Shown: positions 1-8,753, numbered from the stretch's first letter. The stretch is DNA of 64,000 nucleotides from Gemmatimonadaceae bacterium (GCA_025928185.1 JAICKA010000003.1:1-64000), one strand, 5' to 3'. Translations and numbers: made by a program. The notes: a model not told the origin generated them from the letters alone.

Positions 1-1
1 C

Positions 2-469
2 GTCGTGACGCTGCCTCTGCTCGGCGCGCCGTGGTACGCGCGCGAGATGCAGCGGCGATATGGTCTCGTCGGCGACAGCGCGATGCCGGATTTCGATGCG
101 CTGCCGCAACGCATCGCTCAACGCGCACGCGAGCTGGGTCGTCCGGTCGCGGTCGCGGTCAGCGTCGCCGCGTCCGATCGCGATCGCATCGGCAGTCGCT
201 GGCGAATGACGGGAGCCATTCTGGTTGCCGATTCGGGGTCGGCGTCGCGGTCTGCTGCCGGCGCCGCCCGGGTCGTCATCGATACGCCGGCGGTGCGTCG
301 GGCCGCGGTGGACATCGGCGCGTGGCAACGCGGCCGATCGGTGCATCCGTCGCTCGATCCCGTCAACGACTACTTTCTGGATGTGTTGTCGTGTCCGCGA
401 TGGACGCTCGCTCCAAACCCCTCCGCGGCAGTGGCCGCTTCCCTTGATTCGCTCTGTAACCTCCGGTAA
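2..469 (+). CDS. C-terminal fragment of a probable DUF2723-family membrane protein (5' end outside window)
   Basis: The reading frame is open from the left edge, so this is the tail of a longer gene; the GTG at position 5 is unlikely to be the real start. About 154 residues are visible. The stretch TLPLLGAPWYAREM and a mixed helical/beta soluble tail resemble the C-terminal periplasmic part of the long multi-membrane DUF2723 proteins (related to protein O-mannosyltransferases) common in Gemmatimonadota and Bacteroidetes, but no membrane segment is inside the window, so the family call is weak. The next gene starts 11 bases after its TAA stop. Confidence 0.45.
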   Translation, partial: VVTLPLLGAPWYAREMQRRYGLVGDSAMPDFDALPQRIAQRARELGRPVAVAVSVAASDRDRIGSRWRMTGAILVADSGSASRSAAGAARVVIDTPAVRRAAVDIGAWQRGRSVHPSLDPVNDYFLDVLSCPRWTLAPNPSAAVAASLDSLCNLR

Positions 470-480
470 GTTGGTGCGTT

Positions 481-1164
481 ATGCCGTTTCCTGAGCTCGC
501 GGACCGGCTGCTCCAGGTACGTGAACGGATTGATTCGGCGGTGAGGCGCGGCGGTCATGGCCAGACGGTCAGGATCATCGCCGTCACGAAGACCCACGGT
601 CCCGATTCGGTGCAGGCGGCGGTCGATGCGGGGCTCGAGGACGTCGGGGAAAATCGGGTCCAGGAAGCGCTCTCCAAGATGGACGCCGTGTCGGTGCCGG
701 TGCGGTGGCATCTGATCGGCCATCTGCAGCGGAACAAGGTGAAGTCCCTCCTTCGGTTCAACCTCTTCCACGCCCTCGACAGCAGCCGGTTGGCCGACGC
801 GGTCAACGAGATGGGACGCGCGGCAGATCGCACCGTCGACGCGCTGCTGCAGGTGAACGTGGCAGGAGAGGAGAGCAAGGGCGGATTCGCTGAACCGGAC
901 TGGCGCGGCGAGGCGGAACGACTGAAGGCGCTCGACTCGATTCGTGTACGCGGCGTCATGACCATCGCGCCGCTCGACGCGGACGAGCGCACGCTGCGGT
1001 CGGTGTTCGCCGGGGCGCGCGCCGCGCGTGACGTGCTGATCGCGGCGGGGCACGAGGCAACGGAGCTGTCGATGGGCATGTCGAACGACTACGAGATCGC
1101 GGTGGAGGAAGGGGCGACCTTCGTCCGGCTCGGAACGATTCTCTTCGGAGCGAGACCCGCATGA
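481..1164 (+). CDS. yggS: YggS/PROSC-family pyridoxal phosphate homeostasis protein
   Basis: A 227-residue single-domain fold-III PLP-binding protein, the usual length for the family. Lys37 in IIAVTKTH is the expected PLP-binding lysine. Family signatures follow: GENRVQEA, WHLIGHLQRNK, LSMGMSNDYEIA and a C-terminal VRLGTILFG. Members bind PLP without known catalysis and buffer its cytoplasmic level, affecting amino-acid pools. In many bacteria yggS precedes a DivIVA/SepF-type gene, and here too: its TGA overlaps the ATG of the DivIVA-like gene (ATGA), indicating translational coupling. Confidence is high because all motifs are present. Confidence 0.95.
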   Translation: MPFPELADRLLQVRERIDSAVRRGGHGQTVRIIAVTKTHGPDSVQAAVDAGLEDVGENRVQEALSKMDAVSVPVRWHLIGHLQRNKVKSLLRFNLFHALDSSRLADAVNEMGRAADRTVDALLQVNVAGEESKGGFAEPDWRGEAERLKALDSIRVRGVMTIAPLDADERTLRSVFAGARAARDVLIAAGHEATELSMGMSNDYEIAVEEGATFVRLGTILFGARPA

Positions 1165-1703
1165 TCGACGAGACCTTTCATCTCACGCCCCTCGATGTTC
1201 GGCGCTACGACTTCGGACGCGCGTTGCGCGGCTACGATCCGGAGCGCGTCGATCAGTTTCGCGAGCAGGTGGCCGAGGAGCTCGAGCGGCTCGCACGATT
1301 GAATCAGGAGCTCGACGCAAAGGCCCGCGGCTTTCACGAGCAGCTGCGCGCGTTTCGCGAGCGCGACAAGGCGATCAACGAAGCGCTCGTGTCGGCGCAG
1401 CAGCTGCGCGGCGAAATTCGCGAACAGGTCGAGAAGGAAGCGCAGCTCATACTGCGGGAGGCGCGCGCCGACGCCGAGCGCATGATCGAGGACGCGCGGG
1501 CGGAGATCCGCCGCATGGAGGACCAGCTGGCGAGTCTCGATCGGGCTCGCCGCGCGTATCTGTCTCAAATCCGCACGATGGTCGAACGGCAATTGGCGGA
1601 GATTTCGGCCGCCGAACAGATTGCGCCGCCGCCGTCGGCGGAGAATGCGCGCACCGAGCCGGACGGATCGCCGGCGTGGCTCGGATCGCTGCTCAAGGAA
1701 TGA
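1161..1703 (+). CDS. DivIVA-domain coiled-coil protein
   Basis: A 180-residue protein. Residues about 7-35 match the DivIVA N-terminal signature (LTPLDVRRYDF followed by RGYDPERVDQF), which in characterised members binds curved or polar membrane. Residues about 35-155 are charged heptad-rich coiled coil, and the tail is short and proline-rich. DivIVA-family proteins act as polar or septal scaffolds in division, polarity or envelope growth. The start overlaps the yggS stop by 4 bases and the stop overlaps the next ATG. Its exact role cannot be read from the sequence, but a polarity scaffold upstream of an MglA-type polarity cluster is suggestive. Confidence 0.85.
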   Translation: MIDETFHLTPLDVRRYDFGRALRGYDPERVDQFREQVAEELERLARLNQELDAKARGFHEQLRAFRERDKAINEALVSAQQLRGEIREQVEKEAQLILREARADAERMIEDARAEIRRMEDQLASLDRARRAYLSQIRTMVERQLAEISAAEQIAPPPSAENARTEPDGSPAWLGSLLKE

Positions 1704-2581
1704 GCTCGGGAACTTCAACCGTGCCGTCCGCGTCGCCTCGCGCCGCGGAGGCGATGCCTCCGTTGCACACGGCGGAAGCTGCGGCGCGCGCCGCCGACGT
1801 GATTCGCGCCCGTTTCGGCGCACGTCCGGACGCCGCGATCATTCTCGGAACGGGCCTCGGAGAGCTCGCGAAGGAGATCGACGCCGCGACGACGATCGAC
1901 TATGCGGACATTCCCGGTTTTCCGCTGTCGACAGTCGAGTCGCATGCGGGCCGATTGTTATGCGGCACGCTCGGCGGCAAGCACGTCGTGGCGATGCGGG
2001 GCCGCTTTCACCGCTACGAGGGTTACACCCTGCAGCAGGTGACCTTTCCGGTGCGCGTGATGCGTTCGCTCGGGGCGCGCACGCTGATCGTGTCGAACGC
2101 GTGCGGTACGGTGAACCCGTTCTGGGCGCCGGGCGACCTGATGCTGATGGCCGATCATCTCAACCTGCTCGGCGACAGCCCGCTGATCGGACCGAACGAT
2201 GATCGGCTGGGTCCGCGCTTTCCCGATCTCTCGGCGCCGTACGACGCGGAGCTGCGAGCGGTGGCGCGCGAGCTCGCGCTGCACGAAGGCATTCCGCTGC
2301 GCGAGGGCGTGTACGCCTGCGTTACCGGACCGAATCTCGAAACGCGCGCCGAGTATCGCTTTCTGCGGACGATCGGCGCCGACGTCGTGGGCATGTCGAC
2401 CGTGCCGGAGGTTCTCGTGGCCGTGCACGCGGGCATGCGCGTGCTCGGACTGTCGATCATCACGGACATGTGTCTGCCGGATGCCCTGGAGCCGCTCACG
2501 GTGGAGCGCGTGATCGCGGTGGCGAATCGCACGGAGCCGATGCTGACGCGTCTGGTTCGCGGCGTGCTGGAACGGCTATGA
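1700..2581 (+). CDS. Purine nucleoside phosphorylase (trimeric type)
   Basis: A 293-residue enzyme predicted to split purine nucleosides with phosphate to free base and ribose-1-phosphate. The phosphate loop is GTGLGELAKEI; other family motifs are GRFHRYEGY, NACGTVNPFW, GPNLETRAEYR (conserved base-binding Glu) and GADVVGMSTVPE. The start at 1700 is chosen because its ATG overlaps the preceding TGA and the family's N-terminus fits; an in-frame ATG at 1676 lies deep in the upstream gene. The base-recognition residue equivalent to human Asn243 is Asp256 (SIITDMC), which may alter purine preference. It fits with deoB and cdd elsewhere in the window. Confidence 0.93.
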   Translation: MSSGTSTVPSASPRAAEAMPPLHTAEAAARAADVIRARFGARPDAAIILGTGLGELAKEIDAATTIDYADIPGFPLSTVESHAGRLLCGTLGGKHVVAMRGRFHRYEGYTLQQVTFPVRVMRSLGARTLIVSNACGTVNPFWAPGDLMLMADHLNLLGDSPLIGPNDDRLGPRFPDLSAPYDAELRAVARELALHEGIPLREGVYACVTGPNLETRAEYRFLRTIGADVVGMSTVPEVLVAVHAGMRVLGLSIITDMCLPDALEPLTVERVIAVANRTEPMLTRLVRGVLERL

Positions 2582-5500
2582 CGGCGCCGAGCATGACACG
2601 CTATCGCCCGCTGCCGCCCGATCGGCCCGCCGACGACATGGAGCTGGAGCTGCTCGCTCGATGGGAGGAGGAGCGGCTGTTCGAGCAGACGCTCGCGGCG
2701 CGCGAGGGCGCGCCGCCATTCGTGTTCTTTGAAGGTCCGCCGACCGCCAACGGCCGGCCAGGCATTCACCACGTGTTCGCGCGCACGATCAAGGATCTCT
2801 TCTGCCGGCATCGGGCCATGAAGGGTTTTCGCGTGGCGCGGAAGGCCGGGTGGGATACGCACGGCCTGCCGGTCGAGATCGAGGTGGAGAAGCAGCTCGG
2901 CATCAGCGGCAAGCAGCAGATCGAGGCGCTCGGTGTGGCGGAGTTCAACCGGCGGTGCCGCGACAGCGTGTTCACCTATCGCGCCGACTGGGAGCGCTTG
3001 AGCGCGCGGATCGGCTACTGGCTGGACTACGAGCATCCGTACGTCACGTACAGCAACGATTACGTGGAGAGCGTGTGGTGGGCGCTCCACACGATGTTCG
3101 ACAAGGGGCTGCTGTACCGCGGGCACAAGATCCTGCCGTATTGCTCGCGCTGCGGCACGGCGCTGTCGAGCCACGAGTTGGCGCAAGGCTACGAGGACGT
3201 CGAGGATCCGAGCGTGTACGTGGCGTTGGAGTTGGAGGATAGTGACGAGAGGAGAGGGGAGACGCCGGCAGGGGCTGTTCTTTCTCCACCATCCTCTTAT
3301 CGCGCGCGACGCATCCTCGTCTGGACCACCACGCCGTGGACGCTCGTATCGAACGTGGCGCTGGCGGTGCATCCGGATCTCGAGTACGTCGAGCTCGTGC
3401 GCCGGGAGAAGGACAAGGATCAGAGGACGCTCATTCTCGCGTCCTCACGCGTCCACGCCGTGCTCGGCGACGATTACGACAATCGCTGGCAGCACGTGCG
3501 TACCATGCGCGGCGCCGAGCTGGTCGGCCTCCGCTACCGGCGTCCGTTCGACTGGCTGCCGTATCCGGAAGGCGCCGAGCACGAGGTGATCGTCGGCGAG
3601 GAATTCGTCTCCGCGGAGGACGGGAGCGGTGTCGTCCACATGGCGCCGGCGTTCGGCGCGGACGACTACGCGGCCGGCAAGCGGCACGGCCTTGCATTCC
3701 TGCAGCCGGTGGACACGCGCGGTGAATTTCCGGCGTCGCTGCCGGTGGTCGGGGGGTTGTTCGTCAAGGACGCCGACGCGCTGCTCATCGAGGAGCTCAA
3801 GCGGCGGGGCGTGTTGTGGAAGTCGTTGCGCATCACGCACTCGTATCCGCACTGCTGGCGGTGCGGTACGCCGCTGATCTACTACGCGCGCACGTCGTGG
3901 TTCGTGCGCACCACCGCCGTGCGCGACGCGATGCTGGCGCGCAACGCGCGGGTCGATTGGCATCCGCCGGCGACCGGCGCCGGTCGCTTTGGCGAGTGGC
4001 TCGAGAACAACATCGACTGGGCGATCTCGCGCGACCGGTACTGGGGCTCGCCCTTGCCCGTGTGGATTTGCGACGCCGACAGTGCGCACGTCGAATGCAT
4101 CGGCAGCTACGCCGCGCTCGCCGAACGGACGGGACAGCCGCTGCCGCGCGACTTCGATCCGCACCGGCCGGGCATCGACGCCTATACGTGGGGCTGCCGC
4201 GTGCCCGGGTGCGGCGGCACGATGCGCCGCACGCCGGAAGTCATCGACACCTGGTTCGACTCCGGCTCGATGCCATTCGCGCAGTGGCACTATCCATTCG
4301 AGAATCGTGATCGCGTGTCGGCGCAGTATCCGGCCGATTTCATCGCCGAAGGCGTCGACCAGACGCGCGGCTGGTTCTACTCGCTGCTGGCGATCGCCAC
4401 GGCGGTCGGCGATGCGCTGCCGAACAACGCCGGCCACGGCATTGCGGCGCCGTATCGCGCCGTGGTGGTGAACGATCAGGTGCTCGACGAGAACGGGCTC
4501 AAGATGTCGAAGAGCCGCGGCAACATCGTCGATCCATGGGCGGTGATCAGCCGGCATGGCGTGGACGCCGTGCGGCTGTTCTTCATGGCCTCCAGCAATG
4601 TCTGGGTGCCGCGTGCATTCGACGAGCGCGTGCTCGCCGAGCAGGCGGGGCGCTTTCTGCGGACGTTCAAGAACATCTATACAGGCATCTTCGCGCAGTA
4701 CGCGAACTTCGGCTGGTCGCCGTCGGCCGACGATCCGGCGCCCGCGGAACGGCCGGTGATCGACCGCTGGATGCTCAGCCGCGTTGCGCTGCTCGAGCGC
4801 ACGGTCGACGAATCGCTCGGCGCGTACGACGCGACCACGGCGGCGCGCGCGATCATCGAATTCGTCGACGACGATCTGGCGAACTGGTACGTGCGGCTCA
4901 ATCGGTCGCGGTTCTACGACGTGGACGGCGACGACAATCGCGCGGCGTTCGCCACGCTGCACGAGGTGCTGGTGGCCGTATGCCGCCTGCTCGCCCCCAT
5001 CGCGCCGTTCGTGAGCGACTGGGTCCACCGCGAGCTCACGGGCGAGTCGGTGCATCTGGCTCCGTACATCGATCCCATGCGCGAGCGTGGCGATGCCGGA
5101 CTCGATGCGGCCATGCAGGCGATCCGCACGTTGGCGCGGCTTGGCCGCGCCGTGCGCGAGGAGGTCGGGATCAAGGTTCGGCAGCCGCTGTCGCGTCTCG
5201 TGTGCGTCGCGCCGCACGTGGACGAGACCGTGCTGGCGTCGCTCGTGCCGCTGCTCCAGATGGAGCTCAACGTGAAGGAGGTCAGCTTCGCCTCGTCGGG
5301 CGACGCGCTGGTCACGCTCGAGGCGAAACCAAATTTTCGTTCGCTGGGTAAGAAGTTCGGCAAGAGCACGCCGCTCGCGGCGCAGGCGGTCGGGGCATTT
5401 ACCAGCGAGCATTTGCGCGGGTTTCTGCACGGCGAGCCGCTCGCCGTTACCGTTGGGGGGGAATCACACGTCCTGGGCCCGGACGATTTGACGATCGTTC

Positions 5501-5850
5501 GTCGTTCGGCGGGACGACTGGCCGTTCAGGAGGATGGCGGGTATTTCGTGGCGATCGATCCGGCGATCACACCGGAGCTCGAGCGGGAAGGCCGGGCTCG
5601 GGAGCTCATCAGCCGGGTACAACGTATGCGAAAGGAGTCCGGGTTCGCGGTCAGCGACCGGATCGTGTTGATCGTCGGCGGGGCCGACGAGGTGCATGCG
5701 ATCGTGCAGGCGCATGGCGCCTGGATCGCGGAGGAAGTGTTGGCGGCCGAGCTCGTGTTGGCGAGCGACGGCGACGCACGAATGCAGGGCAGCCAGGCCA
5801 TCGAACTCGACGGGATCACGGCCCACGTGGCCATCACCAGGATACAGTAG
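2578..5850 (+). CDS. ileS: Isoleucyl-tRNA synthetase
   Basis: A 1090-residue class I aminoacyl-tRNA synthetase. The HIGH box appears as GIHH within PPTANGRPGIHHVFART, a variant typical of the longer bacterial/eukaryote-like IleS branch. GWDTHGLPVE follows, and the KMSKS loop is at residues 642-646. The CP1 editing region contains the WTTTPWTL motif. The C-terminal half is the anticodon-binding helical bundle plus the extra C-terminal domain. The ATG at 2578 overlaps the preceding stop (ATGA). A purine/pyrimidine-rich in-frame segment near 3244-3299 adds roughly 20 low-complexity residues just before WTTTPWTL. Confidence 0.97.
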   Translation: MTAPSMTRYRPLPPDRPADDMELELLARWEEERLFEQTLAAREGAPPFVFFEGPPTANGRPGIHHVFARTIKDLFCRHRAMKGFRVARKAGWDTHGLPVEIEVEKQLGISGKQQIEALGVAEFNRRCRDSVFTYRADWERLSARIGYWLDYEHPYVTYSNDYVESVWWALHTMFDKGLLYRGHKILPYCSRCGTALSSHELAQGYEDVEDPSVYVALELEDSDERRGETPAGAVLSPPSSYRARRILVWTTTPWTLVSNVALAVHPDLEYVELVRREKDKDQRTLILASSRVHAVLGDDYDNRWQHVRTMRGAELVGLRYRRPFDWLPYPEGAEHEVIVGEEFVSAEDGSGVVHMAPAFGADDYAAGKRHGLAFLQPVDTRGEFPASLPVVGGLFVKDADALLIEELKRRGVLWKSLRITHSYPHCWRCGTPLIYYARTSWFVRTTAVRDAMLARNARVDWHPPATGAGRFGEWLENNIDWAISRDRYWGSPLPVWICDADSAHVECIGSYAALAERTGQPLPRDFDPHRPGIDAYTWGCRVPGCGGTMRRTPEVIDTWFDSGSMPFAQWHYPFENRDRVSAQYPADFIAEGVDQTRGWFYSLLAIATAVGDALPNNAGHGIAAPYRAVVVNDQVLDENGLKMSKSRGNIVDPWAVISRHGVDAVRLFFMASSNVWVPRAFDERVLAEQAGRFLRTFKNIYTGIFAQYANFGWSPSADDPAPAERPVIDRWMLSRVALLERTVDESLGAYDATTAARAIIEFVDDDLANWYVRLNRSRFYDVDGDDNRAAFATLHEVLVAVCRLLAPIAPFVSDWVHRELTGESVHLAPYIDPMRERGDAGLDAAMQAIRTLARLGRAVREEVGIKVRQPLSRLVCVAPHVDETVLASLVPLLQMELNVKEVSFASSGDALVTLEAKPNFRSLGKKFGKSTPLAAQAVGAFTSEHLRGFLHGEPLAVTVGGESHVLGPDDLTIVRRSAGRLAVQEDGGYFVAIDPAITPELEREGRARELISRVQRMRKESGFAVSDRIVLIVGGADEVHAIVQAHGAWIAEEVLAAELVLASDGDARMQGSQAIELDGITAHVAITRIQ
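3244..3299 (+). repeat. GA-rich/CT-rich imperfect inverted tract inside ileS
   Basis: Within ileS a purine-rich run (about 3248-3262, agaggagaggggaga) is followed about 20 bases later by a pyrimidine-rich run (about 3282-3298, tctccaccatcctct) that is approximately its reverse complement. It is translated in frame as a low-complexity stretch beginning DSDERRGETPAG, where related enzymes usually have a short loop. Base composition is unlike the surrounding gene and resembles the longer GA/CT element at 16991-17091. Confidence 0.5.
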
Positions 5851-5852
5851 CA

Positions 5853-6272
5853 ATGCCGACGACGACCAACGCAGTCAAGAAGCCGAAGGCCATGCCCAAG
5901 AAGTCGCTGCAGCATTTCGAGAAGCGGCTGATCGAGGAACGGCGCCGCGTGCTCAAGGAGTTGGGGCGCGCCGACGAAGCGTTCGGTGCGACCCCGCAGT
6001 CGGCGGACGGGGACTTGAGCAGTTACTCATTTCACATGGCGGATCAGGGCACCGACGCCATGGAACGGGAAAAGGCATTCCTGTTCGCCAGCCAGGAGGG
6101 CCGGTTCCTCTGGCACATCGACGAGGCGCTGCGCCGCCTCTATCGTTCGCCCGAAACGTTCGGCAAATGCCACCAGTGCGGAAACGACATCGCGTTCGAG
6201 CGCCTCGACGCGCTGCCCCATGCCCGCTACTGCATCGACTGCAAGCAGCGTGAGGAAGATGCAAAGAAGTAA
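5853..6272 (+). CDS. DksA/TraR-family C4 zinc-finger protein
   Basis: A 139-residue protein with a basic N-terminus, a helical coiled-coil region (about 18-100) and a C-terminal C4 zinc finger with Cys106, Cys109, Cys127 and Cys130 (CHQCG ... CIDC). DksA-family proteins bind the RNA polymerase secondary channel and modulate initiation, often with ppGpp. The acidic tip typical of true DksA is not obvious, so it may be a TraR/YocK-type relative. It begins 2 bases after the ileS stop and overlaps lspA downstream, an ileS-traR-lspA order seen in several phyla. Confidence 0.85.
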   Translation: MPTTTNAVKKPKAMPKKSLQHFEKRLIEERRRVLKELGRADEAFGATPQSADGDLSSYSFHMADQGTDAMEREKAFLFASQEGRFLWHIDEALRRLYRSPETFGKCHQCGNDIAFERLDALPHARYCIDCKQREEDAKK

Positions 6273-6816
6273 CGGAAGGCTCTTCTGGCCGATCGTCGTT
6301 CTCGTTGCCGCGGTCGATTACTGGACGAAGAATCTCGCCGCGCTCCGGCTGCTGCCGGAGCGCTTTCCCCACGAGATGTATGGCGAGTGGGTGCGATTCA
6401 CGCTCGTCCACAACACCGGCGCGGCGTTCGGCCTGCACGTGGGCGATCACTCGCGCTGGATCTTCATGGCGCTCACGGTCGTGGCGCTCGTGATTCTCGG
6501 CTGGCTGTACGCATCGACCCGGCCGGGCGATGTGTTGCGGACGTTGTCGCTCGCGCTCGTGTGCGGCGGCGCGGTGGGCAATCTCGTCGACCGCATCCGC
6601 AGCCCGTTCGGCGTCGTCGATTTCATCGACATCGGCTTCGGCGACTCTCGCTGGCCCACGTTCAACGTCGCCGACATGGCGGTGAGCATCGGCGCCGTGC
6701 TGTTGGCGTGGGTGCTGTGGGACGAGGACACGCGGACCGCGCGCGTACCCGAGAGCGCGCCGTCGTCGATCGCCGCATCGAGCACGGTGACCGCCGACTC
6801 GCGCGAGCTCTCGTAA
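6259..6816 (+). CDS. lspA: Lipoprotein signal peptidase II, copy 1
   Basis: A 185-residue inner-membrane aspartyl protease with four predicted membrane helices, which cleaves prolipoprotein signal peptides after lipidation. Catalytic aspartates are Asp111 in GNLVDRI and Asp139 in FNVADMA; the conserved HNTGAAF motif is at 51-57. The start at 6259 (ATGCAAAGAAG) overlaps the dksA-like gene by 14 bases and gives an N-terminus that aligns with the second copy. It is directly followed by a diverged paralogue that also keeps the catalytic residues. Confidence 0.93.
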   Translation: MQRSNGRLFWPIVVLVAAVDYWTKNLAALRLLPERFPHEMYGEWVRFTLVHNTGAAFGLHVGDHSRWIFMALTVVALVILGWLYASTRPGDVLRTLSLALVCGGAVGNLVDRIRSPFGVVDFIDIGFGDSRWPTFNVADMAVSIGAVLLAWVLWDEDTRTARVPESAPSSIAASSTVTADSRELS

Positions 6817-6827
6817 GGCCCGCCGCA

Positions 6828-7355
6828 ATGCGCACGTCTCGCGGGAACGGCCGCGTCTTCTGGAGCGCGGCCGCGATCGTCGTCGTGGTCGACGCGATCA
6901 CCAAATCGATCGCCGTCAACAAGCTGATGCCGGAGCTGCCGCACCGGGTGATCGGCAACGTCGTGCGGTTCACGCTCGCCTTCAACCCGGGAGCGGCGTT
7001 CAGCATGTACCTCGGCGAATACTCGCGAGTCATTTTCGGGGCGTTCGCCGTCATCGCGCTTGTCGTGCTCTGGTGGCTGTATCGGAGCGGGCCGGCGAGC
7101 GACCGGCTGCGGGCGCTCGCACTCGGACTGGCCTGGGGCGGCGCGGCCGGCAATCTGCTCGACCGCTTTCAAGGCGCGCGCGGGGTGGTGGACTTCATCG
7201 ACATCGGCGTCGGGAACGTGCGCTTCTGGACGTTCAACGTCGCGGATTCGGCCGTGACGGTCGGCGCCATCCTGCTCGCCTGGGTGCTCTGGCGCGAAGA
7301 TCGGGACCGCGTCGCGGTGGCAGCTCGAGACGAGCAGGCGCACGAACATTCCTGA
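6828..7355 (+). CDS. lspA: Lipoprotein signal peptidase II, copy 2 (tandem paralogue)
   Basis: A 175-residue paralogue of the gene just upstream, 11 bases away, sharing the same helix pattern and blocks such as VVDFIDIG and TFNVAD. The active site looks intact: Asp112 in GNLLDRF and Asp140 in FNVADSA, with FNPGAAF in place of HNTGAAF. The start at 6828 aligns with copy 1. Its stop overlaps the rluD-type start (TGATG). Both copies are predicted to be functional; the two may split substrates. Confidence 0.92.
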   Translation: MRTSRGNGRVFWSAAAIVVVVDAITKSIAVNKLMPELPHRVIGNVVRFTLAFNPGAAFSMYLGEYSRVIFGAFAVIALVVLWWLYRSGPASDRLRALALGLAWGGAAGNLLDRFQGARGVVDFIDIGVGNVRFWTFNVADSAVTVGAILLAWVLWREDRDRVAVAARDEQAHEHS

Positions 7356-8335
7356 TGCCATCGGGCGAGTTCCAGCTCACCGCTCCGGATGATGCACCCC
7401 GGCTGGACGTCTTCGTGGCGTCCCAGCTCGAGCTGTCGAGAAACCACGCGGCAACGCTGATCGCGCAGGGCCACGTGCTCGTCGACGGACGGCGCGAGCG
7501 CGCCAGCTACAAGGCGCGCGCCGGCGAAACGATCGCCATCGACGTTCCGCCGCCGCCAGGGCGCGAAGTACACGGCGAGGACATTCCGCTGTCGATCGTG
7601 TACGAGGACGACGAGGTTCTCGTCGTCGACAAGGCCGCCGGAATGGTGGTGCACCCCGCGCCCGGGAACTGGTCGGGTACCCTGGCGAACGCGCTCAAGG
7701 GCCGCGGCGGGCCGCTGGCGCCGTCCGACGAAGCGGGGCGCGAGGGCATCGTGCACCGGCTGGACAAGGAGACGTCGGGACTCCTGCTCGTCGCGAAAAC
7801 CGATCGGGCTCACCGCGTGCTCGGCGCGGCGCTTCAGGCCAGGCAGATCGTGCGGCGCTACGCCGCTTTGTCCTGGGGACATCTGACCGAAGACCGGATC
7901 ACGATCGAGCGGCCCATCGCCCGCGATCCGCGAGACCGAAAGCGCATGGCAGTCGTCAGTACCGGACGGCCGGCGCGGACTGATCTCACCCGGCTTGCTC
8001 GCTTCGACTCCGCCGATCTGCTTCGTGCGCACCTGTTCACCGGACGCACGCATCAGATTCGCGTGCACCTCGCCTCGATCGGACATCCGGTCGTCGGCGA
8101 CGACACGTATGGCGGTGGCGGCGCGCGCAAGCTGATGGGACTTCCACCGCGTCGGCATTTCCTGCACGCGGCATGGCTGATCTTTCGCCACCCGGCTTCC
8201 GGGGAGCTGATCGATCTGCGGTCGCCGTTGCCGGAAGAGCTGCACCACACGCTCGTCGCGGCTGCCGGTCCCGATGTTCCGCTCGCCGACACCAACCCTC
8301 TCGAGCTCTTTGGCTTCTACCGAGTCGACGCCTGA
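7355..8335 (+). CDS. RluA/RluD-family ribosomal large subunit pseudouridine synthase
   Basis: A 326-residue enzyme converting uridine to pseudouridine in RNA. An N-terminal S4 RNA-binding domain spans about 15-62, followed by the catalytic domain with the RluA signature GIVHRLDKETSGLL, in which Asp137 is the expected catalytic aspartate; FTGRTHQIRVHL is the second family motif. The order lspA-rluD is widespread. The ATG overlaps the lspA stop. RluD is the most likely subtype given the S4 domain and neighbours, but the target positions cannot be read from the sequence. Confidence 0.93.
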   Translation: MPSGEFQLTAPDDAPRLDVFVASQLELSRNHAATLIAQGHVLVDGRRERASYKARAGETIAIDVPPPPGREVHGEDIPLSIVYEDDEVLVVDKAAGMVVHPAPGNWSGTLANALKGRGGPLAPSDEAGREGIVHRLDKETSGLLLVAKTDRAHRVLGAALQARQIVRRYAALSWGHLTEDRITIERPIARDPRDRKRMAVVSTGRPARTDLTRLARFDSADLLRAHLFTGRTHQIRVHLASIGHPVVGDDTYGGGGARKLMGLPPRRHFLHAAWLIFRHPASGELIDLRSPLPEELHHTLVAAAGPDVPLADTNPLELFGFYRVDA

Positions 8336-8753
8336 GTTGTTGACGCTCCCCACGCTGCTGTTTCGCGTGGGGACGACGCTGTACGGCTGCGACGTTCGTG
8401 ATGCCCGGGAGATCCTGCCACTGCGCGAATCCACCCGCCTGCCGGGGGCGGCCGCCTACGTGCGCGGGTTGATCAACGTTCGTGGAACGATCGTCACCGT
8501 CATCGATCTCGGCGTCCGGCTGGATTCCAGTCGGGCGCCGACGCGCACCGGGTCCATTCTGCTCGTACGCCGGCGCGACCGGCTGGTCGGCTTGATCGTC
8601 GACAGCGTAGCCGACGTGCGGCCGCTCGAGATCGACGAATCGATTGGCGCGGAAGCGGGCGGCGCCATCGTTCGCGGCCTGGCGTCGCTCGGAGGCGCGC
8701 CAGTCGTCGTGCTCGATCTCGACGCACTCATTGCGCAGGTCCTGCTCTCTTAA
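8274..8753 (+). CDS. cheW: CheW-like coupling protein 1
   Basis: Up to 159 residues forming one CheW domain: LLFRVGTTLYGCDV at the N-terminus, then RGLINVRGTIVTVIDLG and a second subdomain ending VVVLDLDALIAQ. CheW joins the kinase CheA to receptors at the membrane. The ATG at 8274 overlaps rluD by 62 bases; TTG codons at 8337 and 8340, just after the rluD stop, are plausible alternative starts that would remove a Ser/Thr/Pro-rich extension of about 21 residues. It opens a long chemosensory operon. Confidence 0.85.
   Translation: MFRSPTPTLSSSLASTESTPELLTLPTLLFRVGTTLYGCDVRDAREILPLRESTRLPGAAAYVRGLINVRGTIVTVIDLGVRLDSSRAPTRTGSILLVRRRDRLVGLIVDSVADVRPLEIDESIGAEAGGAIVRGLASLGGAPVVVLDLDALIAQVLLS

Noticed and set aside
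3445-5430. Very long open frame antisense to ileS
   Set aside because: High GC gives few stop codons on the opposite strand. The translation is Arg/Ala-rich without domains, while the sense strand encodes a complete IleS.
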